DNA of 63,090 nucleotides from an uncultured Thermomicrobiales bacterium (GTDB taxonomy: Bacteria > Chloroflexota > Chloroflexia > Thermomicrobiales > CADCWN01). Positions within the stretch are counted from its first letter, which is position 1. Every line of letters begins with the position of its first letter. The DNA lies in NCBI GenBank assembly GCA_902806415.1, contig CADCWN010000022.1, forward strand, positions 1 through 63,090, given 5' to 3'. The notes below the pieces were generated by a model, which was given only the letters and a program-made list of their open reading frames with translations, was not told the origin of the DNA and did not search any database. Position numbers and translations under genes: made by a program. Below, piece by piece: positions 8,890-17,473 of this stretch.

Positions 8890-8991
8890 CAGCACCCCCT
8901 CCCGAGTACGAGACCCGCTATCGAGATCCTCGCGCCGCGCATTTATGCGCGTTTCGCCGCGGATGTTGCCTTCCGGCCCTGTGTCTGCGTC

Positions 8992-9004
8992 ACTATATAG
9001 CATG
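8992..9004 (-). promoter_or_regulatory. Candidate extended -10 promoter for the lipoprotein gene
   Basis: On the minus strand the sequence reads ATGCTATATAGTG, about 100 bases upstream of the lipoprotein start. It contains TG, one base, then TATATA or TATAGT, an extended -10 layout. No convincing -35 hexamer is seen at the right distance. Confidence 0.35.
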
Positions 9005-9055
9005 ACGAGTCTTCATGCCGTGTTGTTTCTCACGAGCACGACATTCGTGTCCGAC

Positions 9056-9109
9056 TGGTACGACCGGGGGCCGGGCGGGTAGCTACCCGCCCGGCCCCCG
9101 GTCGTACCA
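9056..9109. terminator. Perfect 54-nt palindrome, probable terminator
   Basis: A perfect, spacer-free palindrome centred on TAGCTA at 9082/9083, with 27-base half-sites beginning TGGTACGACC. It lies 19 bases beyond the stop of the DUF2171 gene, so as RNA it would form a very stable hairpin ending that transcript. No T tract follows on the minus strand. An uninterrupted palindrome this long is unusual, because such DNA tends to be lost through cruciform processing. Confidence 0.7.
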
Positions 9110-9127
9110 ACTATTGCTGCCGCTCGA

Positions 9128-10213
9128 TTACCGTCCCTTGCTCGGACTTGTCTTCCACTCTTGTCGCGCCTGCCTGATGGTGCGGTCGAGGTGGACGTGG
9201 GTATCGACGCGGGCGACCCAGCCGCGTGGTAACCAGTGGTGCTTGCCCTGGCCGTCCTTCGTCAGCTTGATGCTCCCGTCGGCTTCGACCCGATCGACCG
9301 CGCCCACGCGCGCGCCCTTGCTATCGAGCACCGCCATGCGCGCCACGATCCGCGCCGCCAATTGGGGGCCGCTGGCCCGCGCCGCGCTGGTCACACTCGC
9401 CGCTACCCCCTCGGCGGTCACGCCACCCTTGGTCGCGCCGGGGGCTGTGGTGCCGGATGACATCGTTGGGCGTTGCGGCTGCGCTTCTACTTGCTCGCCC
9501 AATTGTGGGGCGCTGCTCGCTGCGACATCCCGCGCGTTGTCCTCGATCCGCTTCGCCGTGTTCAACCGCTCTCGACTGTCGGCGATCGGTTCCCCAACCA
9601 CTGCCTTCGCTCGCGTGGCGATGTCAGTGCGCTCCTCTTGCGCCCGGAAGCCTGTGTTCAGCGCGGTCCCCTCCGCGCTCACCGCCCTGTCCGTCGTCCG
9701 CAAGTTCAGATTTTTTGCCCCTTCCTGTGCGCGCTGAGTTAGGTTTGCCGCACCCTGCCGGAGTGTGTCGGTTGCCCGACGCATTTGCTCGCGCATCGCG
9801 TCATCCCGGCGCGATAGGTAGAAGAGGGTCGCGCCACCACCCAGCAGCGTGCTGAGCAGGAGTGGGGGCCACAGGGTCCGGCTCCTCTGTTGGGGCTGCG
9901 GCAGGGTTCGCGCGACTGACCCCTGCTGTCGGGCGGGGTCACCCCGCTCGGCCCGCACCGCGCGCCAGAGCTGTCGGCGGATACTCGGGACTGTTAGCGT
10001 GGCCAGTGGTAGCAGCGTCCCCATCCCGGTGATCAGGAGTCGCGGACGCCCGATCGTCGGCACCCCTCGACTCGGCTCGGGCGACAGGGTGGGGCGGTTG
10101 CGCCGATAGCCGATTCCGGGGAGCTGGCGGTCGTCCCCTTGCGGCCCCTTCCCAACGAGGAAGCCGTCCGGGTGGTACAACCCCTGGTCGTCTTGCTGTT
10201 CATGCTCGTTCAT
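9128..10213 (-). CDS. DUF2171 protein with central membrane segments
   Basis: A 361-residue protein. The N-terminus (MNEHEQQDDQGLYHPDGF) is polar. Two short hydrophobic stretches follow, LLITGMGTLLPLATL and LWPPLLLSTLLGGGATLFYL. A long charged helical region (MREQMRRATDTLRQGAANLTQ...) comes next. The C-terminal 65 residues match DUF2171: MAVLDSKGARVGAVDRVEAD, then IKLTKDGQGKHHWLPRGWV and VARVDTHVHL. That domain is found in stress- or barrier-associated bacterial proteins of unknown activity. The start at MNEHEQQ is supported by GGAG just upstream and by the low-complexity nature of the longer N-terminus. It is divergent from the ABC exporter genes. Confidence 0.7.
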   Translation of the reverse strand: MNEHEQQDDQGLYHPDGFLVGKGPQGDDRQLPGIGYRRNRPTLSPEPSRGVPTIGRPRLLITGMGTLLPLATLTVPSIRRQLWRAVRAERGDPARQQGSVARTLPQPQQRSRTLWPPLLLSTLLGGGATLFYLSRRDDAMREQMRRATDTLRQGAANLTQRAQEGAKNLNLRTTDRAVSAEGTALNTGFRAQEERTDIATRAKAVVGEPIADSRERLNTAKRIEDNARDVAASSAPQLGEQVEAQPQRPTMSSGTTAPGATKGGVTAEGVAASVTSAARASGPQLAARIVARMAVLDSKGARVGAVDRVEADGSIKLTKDGQGKHHWLPRGWVARVDTHVHLDRTIRQARQEWKTSPSKGR

Positions 10214-10464
10214 GGTCTCCACTCTTCGGTGTTCCGTGTTTTTGTTCGTCCCCGCATCAGCCCATTCGGGCGAGGGGTGCGGGCCATCCCGCACCATAGC
10301 TTAAGGGGGAGCAAAAATCTTGCCAGTAGCACTCATACGAATGCGATGAAACGTCGTCGCGCGCGAACAGCGGCGGAAAATTGGTGTATGATGCGTATTG
10401 CTACGGCAGCGCCGTATGGTTCGACGCCGCTGCCGCAGGCCATCTCTACTGCGGGGGAAAGGTG

Positions 10465-12243
10465 ATGTCCGACCAATATAGTGTCCGTTACCTGATCCGA
10501 CGCCTGCTCATGTTGATGGGCGAGAGCAAGGGGGCGACCGCGCTCGCCGCGGTGAGCATCCTCACCAGCATCGGCTTTTCACTCGCCTTGCCGCTGCTGA
10601 TCCGCGCGCTGATCAATAACGGTGTGGCGACCGGGGATATGCGGGTCGTCGTTCGGCTGGGCGTCGCGATCATGGTCGTTTCGCTGCTCGCCGCCTCCTC
10701 GGCCTATCTACGCGGTGTGACGACCCAGTGGGTGGGCGAGCGGGTCTCCTACGCCCTGCGAAATCGCCTCTTCCGCCACCTCGAAGGGCTTTCCTTCTCA
10801 TTCTACGACACGGCGCAATCGGGCCAACTCCTCTCGGTCCTCACCGAAGACATCCGCAATATTCGCCGCTTTTACTCCCCGGCCCTGCGGATGCTCGTGC
10901 AGACGGCGATCCTGATCGTTGGCAGCGTGGTGATCATGTTCACCCTGGAATGGCGTCTCGCGCTGATCGCGCTGATCATGGTGCCGCTCCTCCTCACCCT
11001 GACCCTCTTCTTCGGCGCGCGCGTCCGCCCGCGCTACCTGCGTACCCAGCGCCAGTTCGGCGAGGCGATGACGGTCGTGCAGGAGAATCTGGCCGGGACG
11101 CGCCTAGTCCGCGCCTTCGGGCGCGAGAAGTTCGAGGAGGCGAAGTTCATCGCCGCCGGTGAGACCCTCTTCGCGCGACAGCTCGACGCCGCGCGCCTCT
11201 CGACCTTCGCCAACGCCAACTTGCCGTTCATCACCGGTGTCGGCACGGTCCTGATCGTCGCGATCGGCGCCTGGCAGGTGATCAATGGGCAGTTGCAGGT
11301 CGGCACGCTGCTCGCGTTCTATCTGTACTTGCAGCAACTCACCGATCCGATCCGCCAGATCGGGCCGATCATGAACAACGTCGCGCTCGCGCTCGCCTCG
11401 ACCGAGCGGGTCTACGAGCTCCTCGCCCGCCGCCCGCGGGTCGCGAGCCCGGCGGAGCCGCATACGCCCGCGACGGTGGAGGGACACGTCAGCTTCCAGG
11501 ACGTATCGTTCGCGTATGCGCGCGACGGGCGGAAGGTGCTGCGAGGGGTCACGATCGACGCCCCCCCCGGCGCGATCGTCGGGCTTGTCGGGGAGACTGG
11601 CAGTGGCAAGACTAGTATCGTGCAGCTGATGGCGCGCTTCTACGACGTGACGAGCGGCAGCGTCCTCATCGACGGGGTCGATGTGCGCCAGTGGGATCTG
11701 CCCACGCTGCGCGCCAATGTCGGTTTTGTCTTGCAGGAGACGTTCCTCTTCTCCGACTCGATCCGCGATAACATCGCCTACGGGCGTCCCGACGCCTCGC
11801 TAGAGGATGTCGTCGCGGCGGCGCGGGCGGCGCAGGCGGACGATTTCATCTCGCGCCTGCCGGAGGGCTATGATACGGTCCTCGGTGAGCGCGGCGTGAA
11901 CCTCTCCGGCGGGCAGAAACAGCGCCTCTCGATCGCCCGCGCCCTGCTGCTCGACCCGCGCATCCTCGTCCTCGACGAGGCGACGTCGAGCGTCGATATG
12001 GAGACTGAGCGCGAGATTCAGGCCGCGCTGGCGACGTTGATGGCGGGGCGCACGACGTTCATCATCGCGCAACGCGTCAGCAGCGTCCTCAATGCCGACC
12101 AAATCTGCGTCCTGGCCGATGGCCGGATCGTCGAGCGTGGCACGCACGCCGAGCTCGTGCTGCACGGCGGCCTCTACCGCCAGACCTACGATCTGCAGAC
12201 GCGCGACGCCGAGGTGGTGGAGCGCCTGGCGGCGGACGATTGA
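10465..12243 (+). CDS. ABC exporter half-transporter, ATPase + permease (subunit 1)
   Basis: A 592-residue type IV ABC exporter half: about six membrane helices in residues 1-310, then the nucleotide-binding domain. The Walker A is GETGSGKT (near 376-383), the Q-loop region FVLQETFLFSDSI, the signature LSGGQKQR and the Walker B ILVLDEATSSVD. The H-loop reads IIAQRVSS, so Gln stands where most homologues have His. The partner gene downstream keeps His (VIAHRLST), which fits an asymmetric heterodimer such as BmrCD or TM287/288. The start ATG follows GGGGGAAAGG. The pair is probably a multidrug or lipid exporter; the adjacent MarR gene suggests drug-responsive control. Confidence 0.9.
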   Translation: MSDQYSVRYLIRRLLMLMGESKGATALAAVSILTSIGFSLALPLLIRALINNGVATGDMRVVVRLGVAIMVVSLLAASSAYLRGVTTQWVGERVSYALRNRLFRHLEGLSFSFYDTAQSGQLLSVLTEDIRNIRRFYSPALRMLVQTAILIVGSVVIMFTLEWRLALIALIMVPLLLTLTLFFGARVRPRYLRTQRQFGEAMTVVQENLAGTRLVRAFGREKFEEAKFIAAGETLFARQLDAARLSTFANANLPFITGVGTVLIVAIGAWQVINGQLQVGTLLAFYLYLQQLTDPIRQIGPIMNNVALALASTERVYELLARRPRVASPAEPHTPATVEGHVSFQDVSFAYARDGRKVLRGVTIDAPPGAIVGLVGETGSGKTSIVQLMARFYDVTSGSVLIDGVDVRQWDLPTLRANVGFVLQETFLFSDSIRDNIAYGRPDASLEDVVAAARAAQADDFISRLPEGYDTVLGERGVNLSGGQKQRLSIARALLLDPRILVLDEATSSVDMETEREIQAALATLMAGRTTFIIAQRVSSVLNADQICVLADGRIVERGTHAELVLHGGLYRQTYDLQTRDAEVVERLAADD

Positions 12244-12270
12244 GCCGACCCCTGTTGCCCTTATGATTCT

Positions 12271-12284
12271 TCCGGTTGATGACA
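12271..12284 (+). promoter_or_regulatory. 14-bp direct repeat, copy 1 (possible operator)
   Basis: TCCGGTTGATGACA in the gap between the two exporter genes. An identical copy lies upstream of the marR gene at 14268-14281. Two copies flanking the second exporter gene, next to a MarR-type regulator, make an operator plausible, although the word is not clearly palindromic. Confidence 0.4.
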
Positions 12285-12338
12285 GCCAGGGATAGACTCA
12301 CCTATTCGCGACAAACACTGGAAAGTGAGACGCCCCCC

Positions 12339-14216
12339 ATGACCATGTCCCCTGTTCAGCAAGCGCCCGCCGCGAAGCGCTACCAGTCGCTCGACAATCG
12401 GGAGAATGATCTCGGCAGCGGCTTGAATCGCCGGAGTTTGCGGCGGCTCTTCGGGTACCTACTGCCCTATCGGGTCCAGGGGCTCGTCGCGCTGGTCGCT
12501 ATCGCGCTGCAGACGCTGGGGGAGTTGGCCCTGCCGCGCCTGCTCGGCCTGATCATCGACGGCGCGACGGTCGCGGCGAGTCGTTCCGGCAACGCTCGGC
12601 AGGATGGCATCCGCTCGCTGTTCACCACGGTCGGCCTCTTCCTGGCCTGCGTCGTCGGCGTCTTCTTCGCCCGCTGGGTTCAGGGGGCCACGACGACCCG
12701 TCTCGGGTATCGGGTCATCTTCGATCTGCGCTTCGCCCTCTTCCAGCATATGCAGCTGATCGGCCTGCGCACGTTCGATCGGCTCGGCGTCGGTCGTCTC
12801 ATCTCGCGCATCCAGAGCGATGTGTCGGTGCTGCAAGACTTGCTGACCGACGGGATCATCGGCCTTTTCGCCGACATGATGGTGCTGATCGGCATCATCA
12901 TCGCGATGCTCCTGCTCGACCGCGAACTGGCGCTGCTCACGTTCGCCATCCTGCCGATCATGATCGGGATCGTCCTTGTCTGGCGCCGCTATGCCATCCC
13001 GGTCTACCGCACCCTGCGCGTGGCGACCAGCCGTCTGACCGGCTACTCGGCGGAGAGTATCAGCGGGATGCGGGTGATCCAGTCGTTCCGGCGCGAGGTG
13101 GAGAATTTCGAGCGCTTCGAGCGGCTCAATCGCGAGGTCTACGGCACGAACACCCTGGCGATCCGGCTCAACTCCGTCCTCGCCCCGGCGGTCGAGTTGC
13201 TCAGCGGCACCGCCACGGTGATCATCCTCGTCGTCGGTGGGCAGCGGGCGATCGCCGGTGGGCTGACGATCGGCGCGTTGACCGCCTTCATCGGCTATAT
13301 CAATCGCTTCTTCAGCCCGGTGCGCACCCTCTCCGAGCGCTACAACTCGCTCCAGTCCGCGACCGTCGCCGCCGAGCGGATCTTCGAGGTGCTGGATGAG
13401 GATCTGGAGATCACCGATAAGCCCGGTGTGTATCCGTTGCCGCAGATCAACGGCGAGGTGGCTTTCGAGGGGGTGACGTTCGGCTACACCGATCGCCCGA
13501 TCATCAACGACCTCAACCTGACGATCAAGCCCGGCATGACCGTCGCCTTCGTCGGCCCGACCGGCGCAGGGAAGTCGAGCATCATCAATCTGGTGCCGCG
13601 CTTCTACGATGTCTGGGAGGGGCGCGTCGCGATCGACGGCCACGATGTGCGTGACGTGACCCTCGCGTCGCTGCGCCGCCAGTTCGGGATCGTCTTGCAG
13701 GACACGTTCCTCTTCTCGATGACGATCGGCGAGAATATCCGCTACGGTCGACTCGAAGCGACCGATGCCGAGGTCGAGGATGCGGCGCGGGCGGTCGGGA
13801 TCCACGACTTCATCGCCGCGCTCCCGGCGGGCTACGCCACCAAGGTCGGTGAGCGCGGCAGTGGCCTGAGCGTCGGGCAGCGGCAGTTGATCGCCTTCGC
13901 GCGGGTGATGCTCGCCAATCCCCGGATCGTGGTCCTCGACGAGGCGACGAGCAGCGTCGACACGCGCACCGAGCAGATCGTCCAGGCGGCGTTGCGCCGC
14001 ACCCTTCAGGGCCGCACCGCCCTGGTGATCGCCCACCGCCTCTCCACGATCATCGAGGCCGATCTCATTGTCGTGATCGATGCGGGGCGGATCGTGGAGC
14101 AAGGCCGCCACGCCGAACTGATCGCCCAGCGCGGGGCGTATTACCGGCTCTATACCGCCGCCCAGTTGCGCGAGAAGACGATCATCCCCGAAGGAGATCC
14201 GGTGCGCGAGGGCTGA
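12339..14216 (+). CDS. ABC exporter half-transporter, ATPase + permease (subunit 2)
   Basis: A 625-residue ABC exporter half, partner of the preceding gene. The permease part (about 40-350) is followed by the ATPase: Walker A GPTGAGKSS, FGIVLQDTFLFSMTI, a signature degraded to LSVGQRQL, Walker B IVVLDEATSSVD and H-loop VIAHRLST. The signature motif LSVGQ differs from LSGGQ, while the upstream subunit has a normal LSGGQ, so one composite ATP site may be weak, as in known heterodimers. The start MTMSPVQQ is uncertain: in-frame starts at 12279 and 12345 exist and none has a strong binding site. Transport substrate unknown. Confidence 0.9.
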   Translation: MTMSPVQQAPAAKRYQSLDNRENDLGSGLNRRSLRRLFGYLLPYRVQGLVALVAIALQTLGELALPRLLGLIIDGATVAASRSGNARQDGIRSLFTTVGLFLACVVGVFFARWVQGATTTRLGYRVIFDLRFALFQHMQLIGLRTFDRLGVGRLISRIQSDVSVLQDLLTDGIIGLFADMMVLIGIIIAMLLLDRELALLTFAILPIMIGIVLVWRRYAIPVYRTLRVATSRLTGYSAESISGMRVIQSFRREVENFERFERLNREVYGTNTLAIRLNSVLAPAVELLSGTATVIILVVGGQRAIAGGLTIGALTAFIGYINRFFSPVRTLSERYNSLQSATVAAERIFEVLDEDLEITDKPGVYPLPQINGEVAFEGVTFGYTDRPIINDLNLTIKPGMTVAFVGPTGAGKSSIINLVPRFYDVWEGRVAIDGHDVRDVTLASLRRQFGIVLQDTFLFSMTIGENIRYGRLEATDAEVEDAARAVGIHDFIAALPAGYATKVGERGSGLSVGQRQLIAFARVMLANPRIVVLDEATSSVDTRTEQIVQAALRRTLQGRTALVIAHRLSTIIEADLIVVIDAGRIVEQGRHAELIAQRGAYYRLYTAAQLREKTIIPEGDPVREG

Positions 14217-14267
14217 GCGGGCGGGCACGGGTGCGCTCGCCACCTGGGCGGTCGTTCTGTGCTACTA

Positions 14268-14281
14268 TCCGGTTGATGACA
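14268..14281 (+). promoter_or_regulatory. 14-bp direct repeat, copy 2 (possible operator)
   Basis: Second exact copy of TCCGGTTGATGACA, 60 bases before the marR start and preceded by CTA, so that CTATCCGG could overlap a promoter. See the copy at 12271. Confidence 0.4.
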
Positions 14282-14341
14282 TAAGCAAGAGGCGCTCGCG
14301 GTCGTGTCTCCGTTGGGGCGGCAGAGAAGCCGGGGTGAGTC

Positions 14342-14818
14342 ATGGAGCGGCGGGTAGAGGGGCGACTGGTCTACGGGATCGTGCGGGCCGAGCATGAGTT
14401 GCGCGTCGTCCTCGACAACGCCCTGCGCGATCTCGGTGTGACCCTGACCCAGTGGACCGTCCTCTCGTTCCTCTTGCGCGAACCGGGCCTCTCGGCGGCC
14501 GATCTCGCCCGGCGCAGCTTCATCTCCCAGCAGGGGGTCGCCGGGATCCTGACGCGCCTCGAGCGCGCCGGGCTGGTCGCGCGCACGCCGCACCCGACCC
14601 ACGGTCGGATCGTCGAGGTGACGGTCACCTCCGCCGGCAGGGCGCTCGCCGAATACTGCGATGAGCAGGTGGATGCGCTCGAGGCGCGTTTGTCCGAAGC
14701 GCTCGGCGAGGGGGGGCGGGAGCGGTGCAGCGCCGACCTCGCGCGCTGTCGAAGCGCGTTCCGCACGTTCGGCGCGGAGGGTGCCGGCCGGGTGCCGGGG
14801 TTGCCAGCGGGAGTGTAG
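14342..14818 (+). CDS. MarR-family transcriptional regulator
   Basis: A 158-residue winged-helix regulator. Helical N-terminus (YGIVRAEHELRVVLDNALRD), then GVTLTQWTVLSFLLREPGLSAADLARR, the recognition region ISQQGVAGILTRLERAGLV and the wing RTPHPTHGRIVEVTVTSAG match MarR. MarR proteins are dimeric repressors that release DNA on binding phenolic or other small ligands. It lies 125 bases downstream of the ABC exporter pair on the same strand, so it probably controls that exporter, a common arrangement. The ATG is preceded only by a weak GGGGTGAG. The C-terminus has a short Gly/Pro-rich tail. Confidence 0.85.
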   Translation: MERRVEGRLVYGIVRAEHELRVVLDNALRDLGVTLTQWTVLSFLLREPGLSAADLARRSFISQQGVAGILTRLERAGLVARTPHPTHGRIVEVTVTSAGRALAEYCDEQVDALEARLSEALGEGGRERCSADLARCRSAFRTFGAEGAGRVPGLPAGV

Positions 14819-14821
14819 TCC

Positions 14822-14845
14822 CACGCAGCCTCCGGAGGCTGCGTG
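14822..14845. terminator. Perfect 24-nt palindrome between convergent genes
   Basis: CACGCAGCCTCC and its exact reverse complement with no spacer, four bases after the marR stop and 12 bases before the end of the convergent M14 peptidase gene. It is probably a bidirectional terminator. There is no T tract. Confidence 0.6.
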
Positions 14846-14857
14846 AACCCGTTATCC

Positions 14858-17401
14858 TTACGGTCCCGCCGCGACGAGTCCGCTGCGGTAGAGCGCGTTG
14901 AAGAGCAGGCGATAGGTGCCGCGCGTCTGGGCGCGGAAGTGGGGGCGGAAGCCAAAGAGGATCGCCCGCCCGCGCCCGACCGGCACCTCGACGATCGCCG
15001 CCTTCCCGGAGATGTGCTGCGGCCCGAGAACCCAGCCGCTGAGGAGCGGACTGCTGAGCGGGTAGCGCGCCACGACCTCCGGCTGCTCATGTTCGCTCGG
15101 CGGCGTGCCGAGGTCGAACGCCGGGCCGTTGAGGTACATGGCCGCCACGTCGCGCTCGAAGCCCCAACCGAGCGGGTGGGTCGGGTCCACGATGATCCGG
15201 AAGAGCGCGCCGGGGGCGTAGAACTGCTCCGCCTTCAGCCCGGTGAGCGCGTTCGTCACCGGCAAATACAGCCGCTCGATCGCCAACTCGCAGGCGGCGT
15301 CGAGCGCGACGAGTGTGCCGCCCTCCTCGACGAAGCGGCGCAGATTGGCCGCGCCCCCCTCGCCGATTCCGCCGCTCCATTCGGGCGGGTATTCCCGCGC
15401 GCTGTTCCCTTCCAGGATCTCTTTCGCGCTCTGGTGTGCGAGGATGATGCAATCGAATCGCTCGGCGAGGCCGCCCTGGCGGATCTCGGGGTCGCGCATC
15501 GTCTCGAAGGCGAAATCGTACTCTTCGAGGACGAAGCGCGCCCAACCCTCGTCCATCCCGTTCGGCCGATAGGAACGGTAGAGGCCGATCCGCGGGCGGC
15601 GTAACCGCTGCGCCGTGTGCGGCAGCGTCTCGGTCGCGAGGAAGTCGAGGCGCAAGCCATGCTGCCGCGCGAGTGCCGTCAGCACCCCGGGCGGGTAGCC
15701 TCGCAGGGCGAAGGTGCCGGGCGCATATTCGGCCCCTTCGGTCATCCACGCCTCGGTGAGCCGGAAGATTTCGCCCGTCCCGTCCGCCGAACCCGCTAAG
15801 AGGGTGTTGATCGCGCGGGTGCTGTCGTTCGTTTCCGCGCCGAGCAGGGCGAGAGAGGCCGGTTGACCGCCGATCTGCGCCGATGGCGATGCCAATTCGT
15901 CGGGCGCGATGCGCCGGAGATCGGCCCCGAACGGGTGATCAATTTGGGCCGTCTCGACGCCGAACTGCAAGCCGAGCGTCTGCGCGGTGATGTCGTACGG
16001 CGGCTTCGGCGGCCCGCCCGGATAGAGGCGGAGATCGGGATAGGTCTGCACCTCCAGCAGCGTCTTGGCGAATGCGCCATACGGCTGGGCGAGGCGGATG
16101 ACGTGGGTGCCGACCTCGTAGCGCACCCCGGCGGCGGTGAAGGGGGCGGTCGCGTGCTCGATCTCGACGCCGCCAATCTGGAGCGCCGCGAGCATCTCGC
16201 GCGTCGCGCCGGGATCGCGCCCCCCGTCCGGGATGACGAATGCGTAGGGGCTGGCGCGCTCGACCGCCGCCTTGTGGACGAGGTAGAAGTTGCGCAGCCA
16301 GCGGTCCCGCTCGCGCGCCGCGTTGTTCAGTAGGGCGTAGGTGGCGATCCGCTCGTAGGCGACGATATCGGCGATTGTCCATTCGCCGCCCGGCCAGGGG
16401 AGGGGATGGTTCGCGGTGGCGGTTCGCGGGTTAAAGCCGCGCACCTCGCGCAGCAGCTCTTTCGGGACCGTGATCGGCGTGCAGATCTTGGCGGAGGCCG
16501 CCTCGCTGAGGATGCGCACGCCGCCGTGATAGTGCTGGTAGGCGCGCGAGGGGGAGAAGGCGTCGAAGATGATCGCCGTCGCCACCCCCGCTTTGCCCGT
16601 CGCCGTCAGATCGGAGACCATCGCGTAGCCCAATTGGTTGATCTGCTGCTGGAGGATCGGGTCGACGTTCGGGTCGTAGGGATCGATGTACGGCGGGACG
16701 AAGAACCTGGCCCCCTCGGAGCCCATCTGGTGTTGATCGAAGACGATCTGCGGATGCCAGCGGTTATGGATCCGGTCGATCGCGTGGCGCGTCTCGACCT
16801 GGGTGAACATGAACCAGTCGCGGTTGTTATCGTGCCCAGTGTAGGTGTGGTAGAGGGTCGGCGGCGCGGTCCCCTCGTGCGGGGTGCCCAGCGTCTCCCC
16901 GTACCACTCGTAGACCTTCTGCCAGCCATCCGGGTTGAGCGAGGGGACGATCAGCAGGATGACGTTATCGAGGATGGCGCGCGTCTGCTCGTCGTCGCCG
17001 GTCGCCAACTCGTGCGCCAGGGTCAGCGCCATCAGCGTCGAGCCAACCTCCGTGGAGTGGATCGAGCAGGTGAGGAGGACGATCGCCTTGCCGTCATGGA
17101 TGAACTGTTCCGCCTCGGTCGGATCGGTGATCCGCGGGTCAGCGAGGCGGCGCTGGATCTCGCGATACCGTTCCAGATCGGCCAGCACGCCCGGTGCGGC
17201 GATCGTCGCCAGCACGAGCGGCTGCCCCTCGGTCGCCGGGCCAAGTTCGTCGAAGCGCACACGGTCGCTCGTCGCGGCCAACTCGTGGAAATAGGCGACC
17301 ACCTGCGGCCAGGAGGGCAGCTTGCGCGCCTCGCCGGGGACGTAGCCCAGCACCTCCTGCGGGGAGCGGATTGTGGCGCGCGCGCCGTTCTGCCCTGGCA
17401 T
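14858..17401 (-). CDS. M14-family zinc carboxypeptidase, large form
   Basis: An 847-residue protein with an N-terminal M14 metallocarboxypeptidase domain. The zinc motif is IHSTE (His115, Glu118). VPSLNPDGWQKVYEWYG and the YTGHDNNRDWFMFTQVE block follow. IVFDQHQMGSEGARFF, near residue 225, may carry another ligand. The C-terminal third has a beta-sheet region (DFLATETLPHTAQRLRRPRIGLYRSYRPNG) and GGTLVALDAACELAIERLYLP, which recalls the class I glutamine amidotransferase-like fold found in related long M14 proteins. No signal peptide is seen, so the substrate is probably cytoplasmic or unconventional. AAAGGAGG stands four bases before the ATG. The next gene upstream on the same strand is moeA, separated by a terminator. 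Confidence 0.85.
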   Translation of the reverse strand: MPGQNGARATIRSPQEVLGYVPGEARKLPSWPQVVAYFHELAATSDRVRFDELGPATEGQPLVLATIAAPGVLADLERYREIQRRLADPRITDPTEAEQFIHDGKAIVLLTCSIHSTEVGSTLMALTLAHELATGDDEQTRAILDNVILLIVPSLNPDGWQKVYEWYGETLGTPHEGTAPPTLYHTYTGHDNNRDWFMFTQVETRHAIDRIHNRWHPQIVFDQHQMGSEGARFFVPPYIDPYDPNVDPILQQQINQLGYAMVSDLTATGKAGVATAIIFDAFSPSRAYQHYHGGVRILSEAASAKICTPITVPKELLREVRGFNPRTATANHPLPWPGGEWTIADIVAYERIATYALLNNAARERDRWLRNFYLVHKAAVERASPYAFVIPDGGRDPGATREMLAALQIGGVEIEHATAPFTAAGVRYEVGTHVIRLAQPYGAFAKTLLEVQTYPDLRLYPGGPPKPPYDITAQTLGLQFGVETAQIDHPFGADLRRIAPDELASPSAQIGGQPASLALLGAETNDSTRAINTLLAGSADGTGEIFRLTEAWMTEGAEYAPGTFALRGYPPGVLTALARQHGLRLDFLATETLPHTAQRLRRPRIGLYRSYRPNGMDEGWARFVLEEYDFAFETMRDPEIRQGGLAERFDCIILAHQSAKEILEGNSAREYPPEWSGGIGEGGAANLRRFVEEGGTLVALDAACELAIERLYLPVTNALTGLKAEQFYAPGALFRIIVDPTHPLGWGFERDVAAMYLNGPAFDLGTPPSEHEQPEVVARYPLSSPLLSGWVLGPQHISGKAAIVEVPVGRGRAILFGFRPHFRAQTRGTYRLLFNALYRSGLVAAGP

Positions 17402-17423
17402 GTGGCCTCCTTTGCGCTGGTGA

Positions 17424-17470
17424 CCCCTCCCCCGGCCCCTCCCCTGAAGCGGGAGGGGCCGGGGGAGGGG
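17424..17470 (-). terminator. GC-rich hairpin terminator after moeA
   Basis: Perfect 20-bp arms (CCCCTCCCCCGGCCCCTCCC with its complement) around a 7-base loop, starting four bases after the moeA stop on the minus strand. It closely resembles the outer arms of the structure at 27104-27404. Confidence 0.7.
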
Positions 17471-17473
17471 TTT

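Noticed and set aside
12459..14243. Antisense open frame of 594 codons over the second exporter gene
   Set aside because: Same effect; the sense frame has all ABC exporter motifs.
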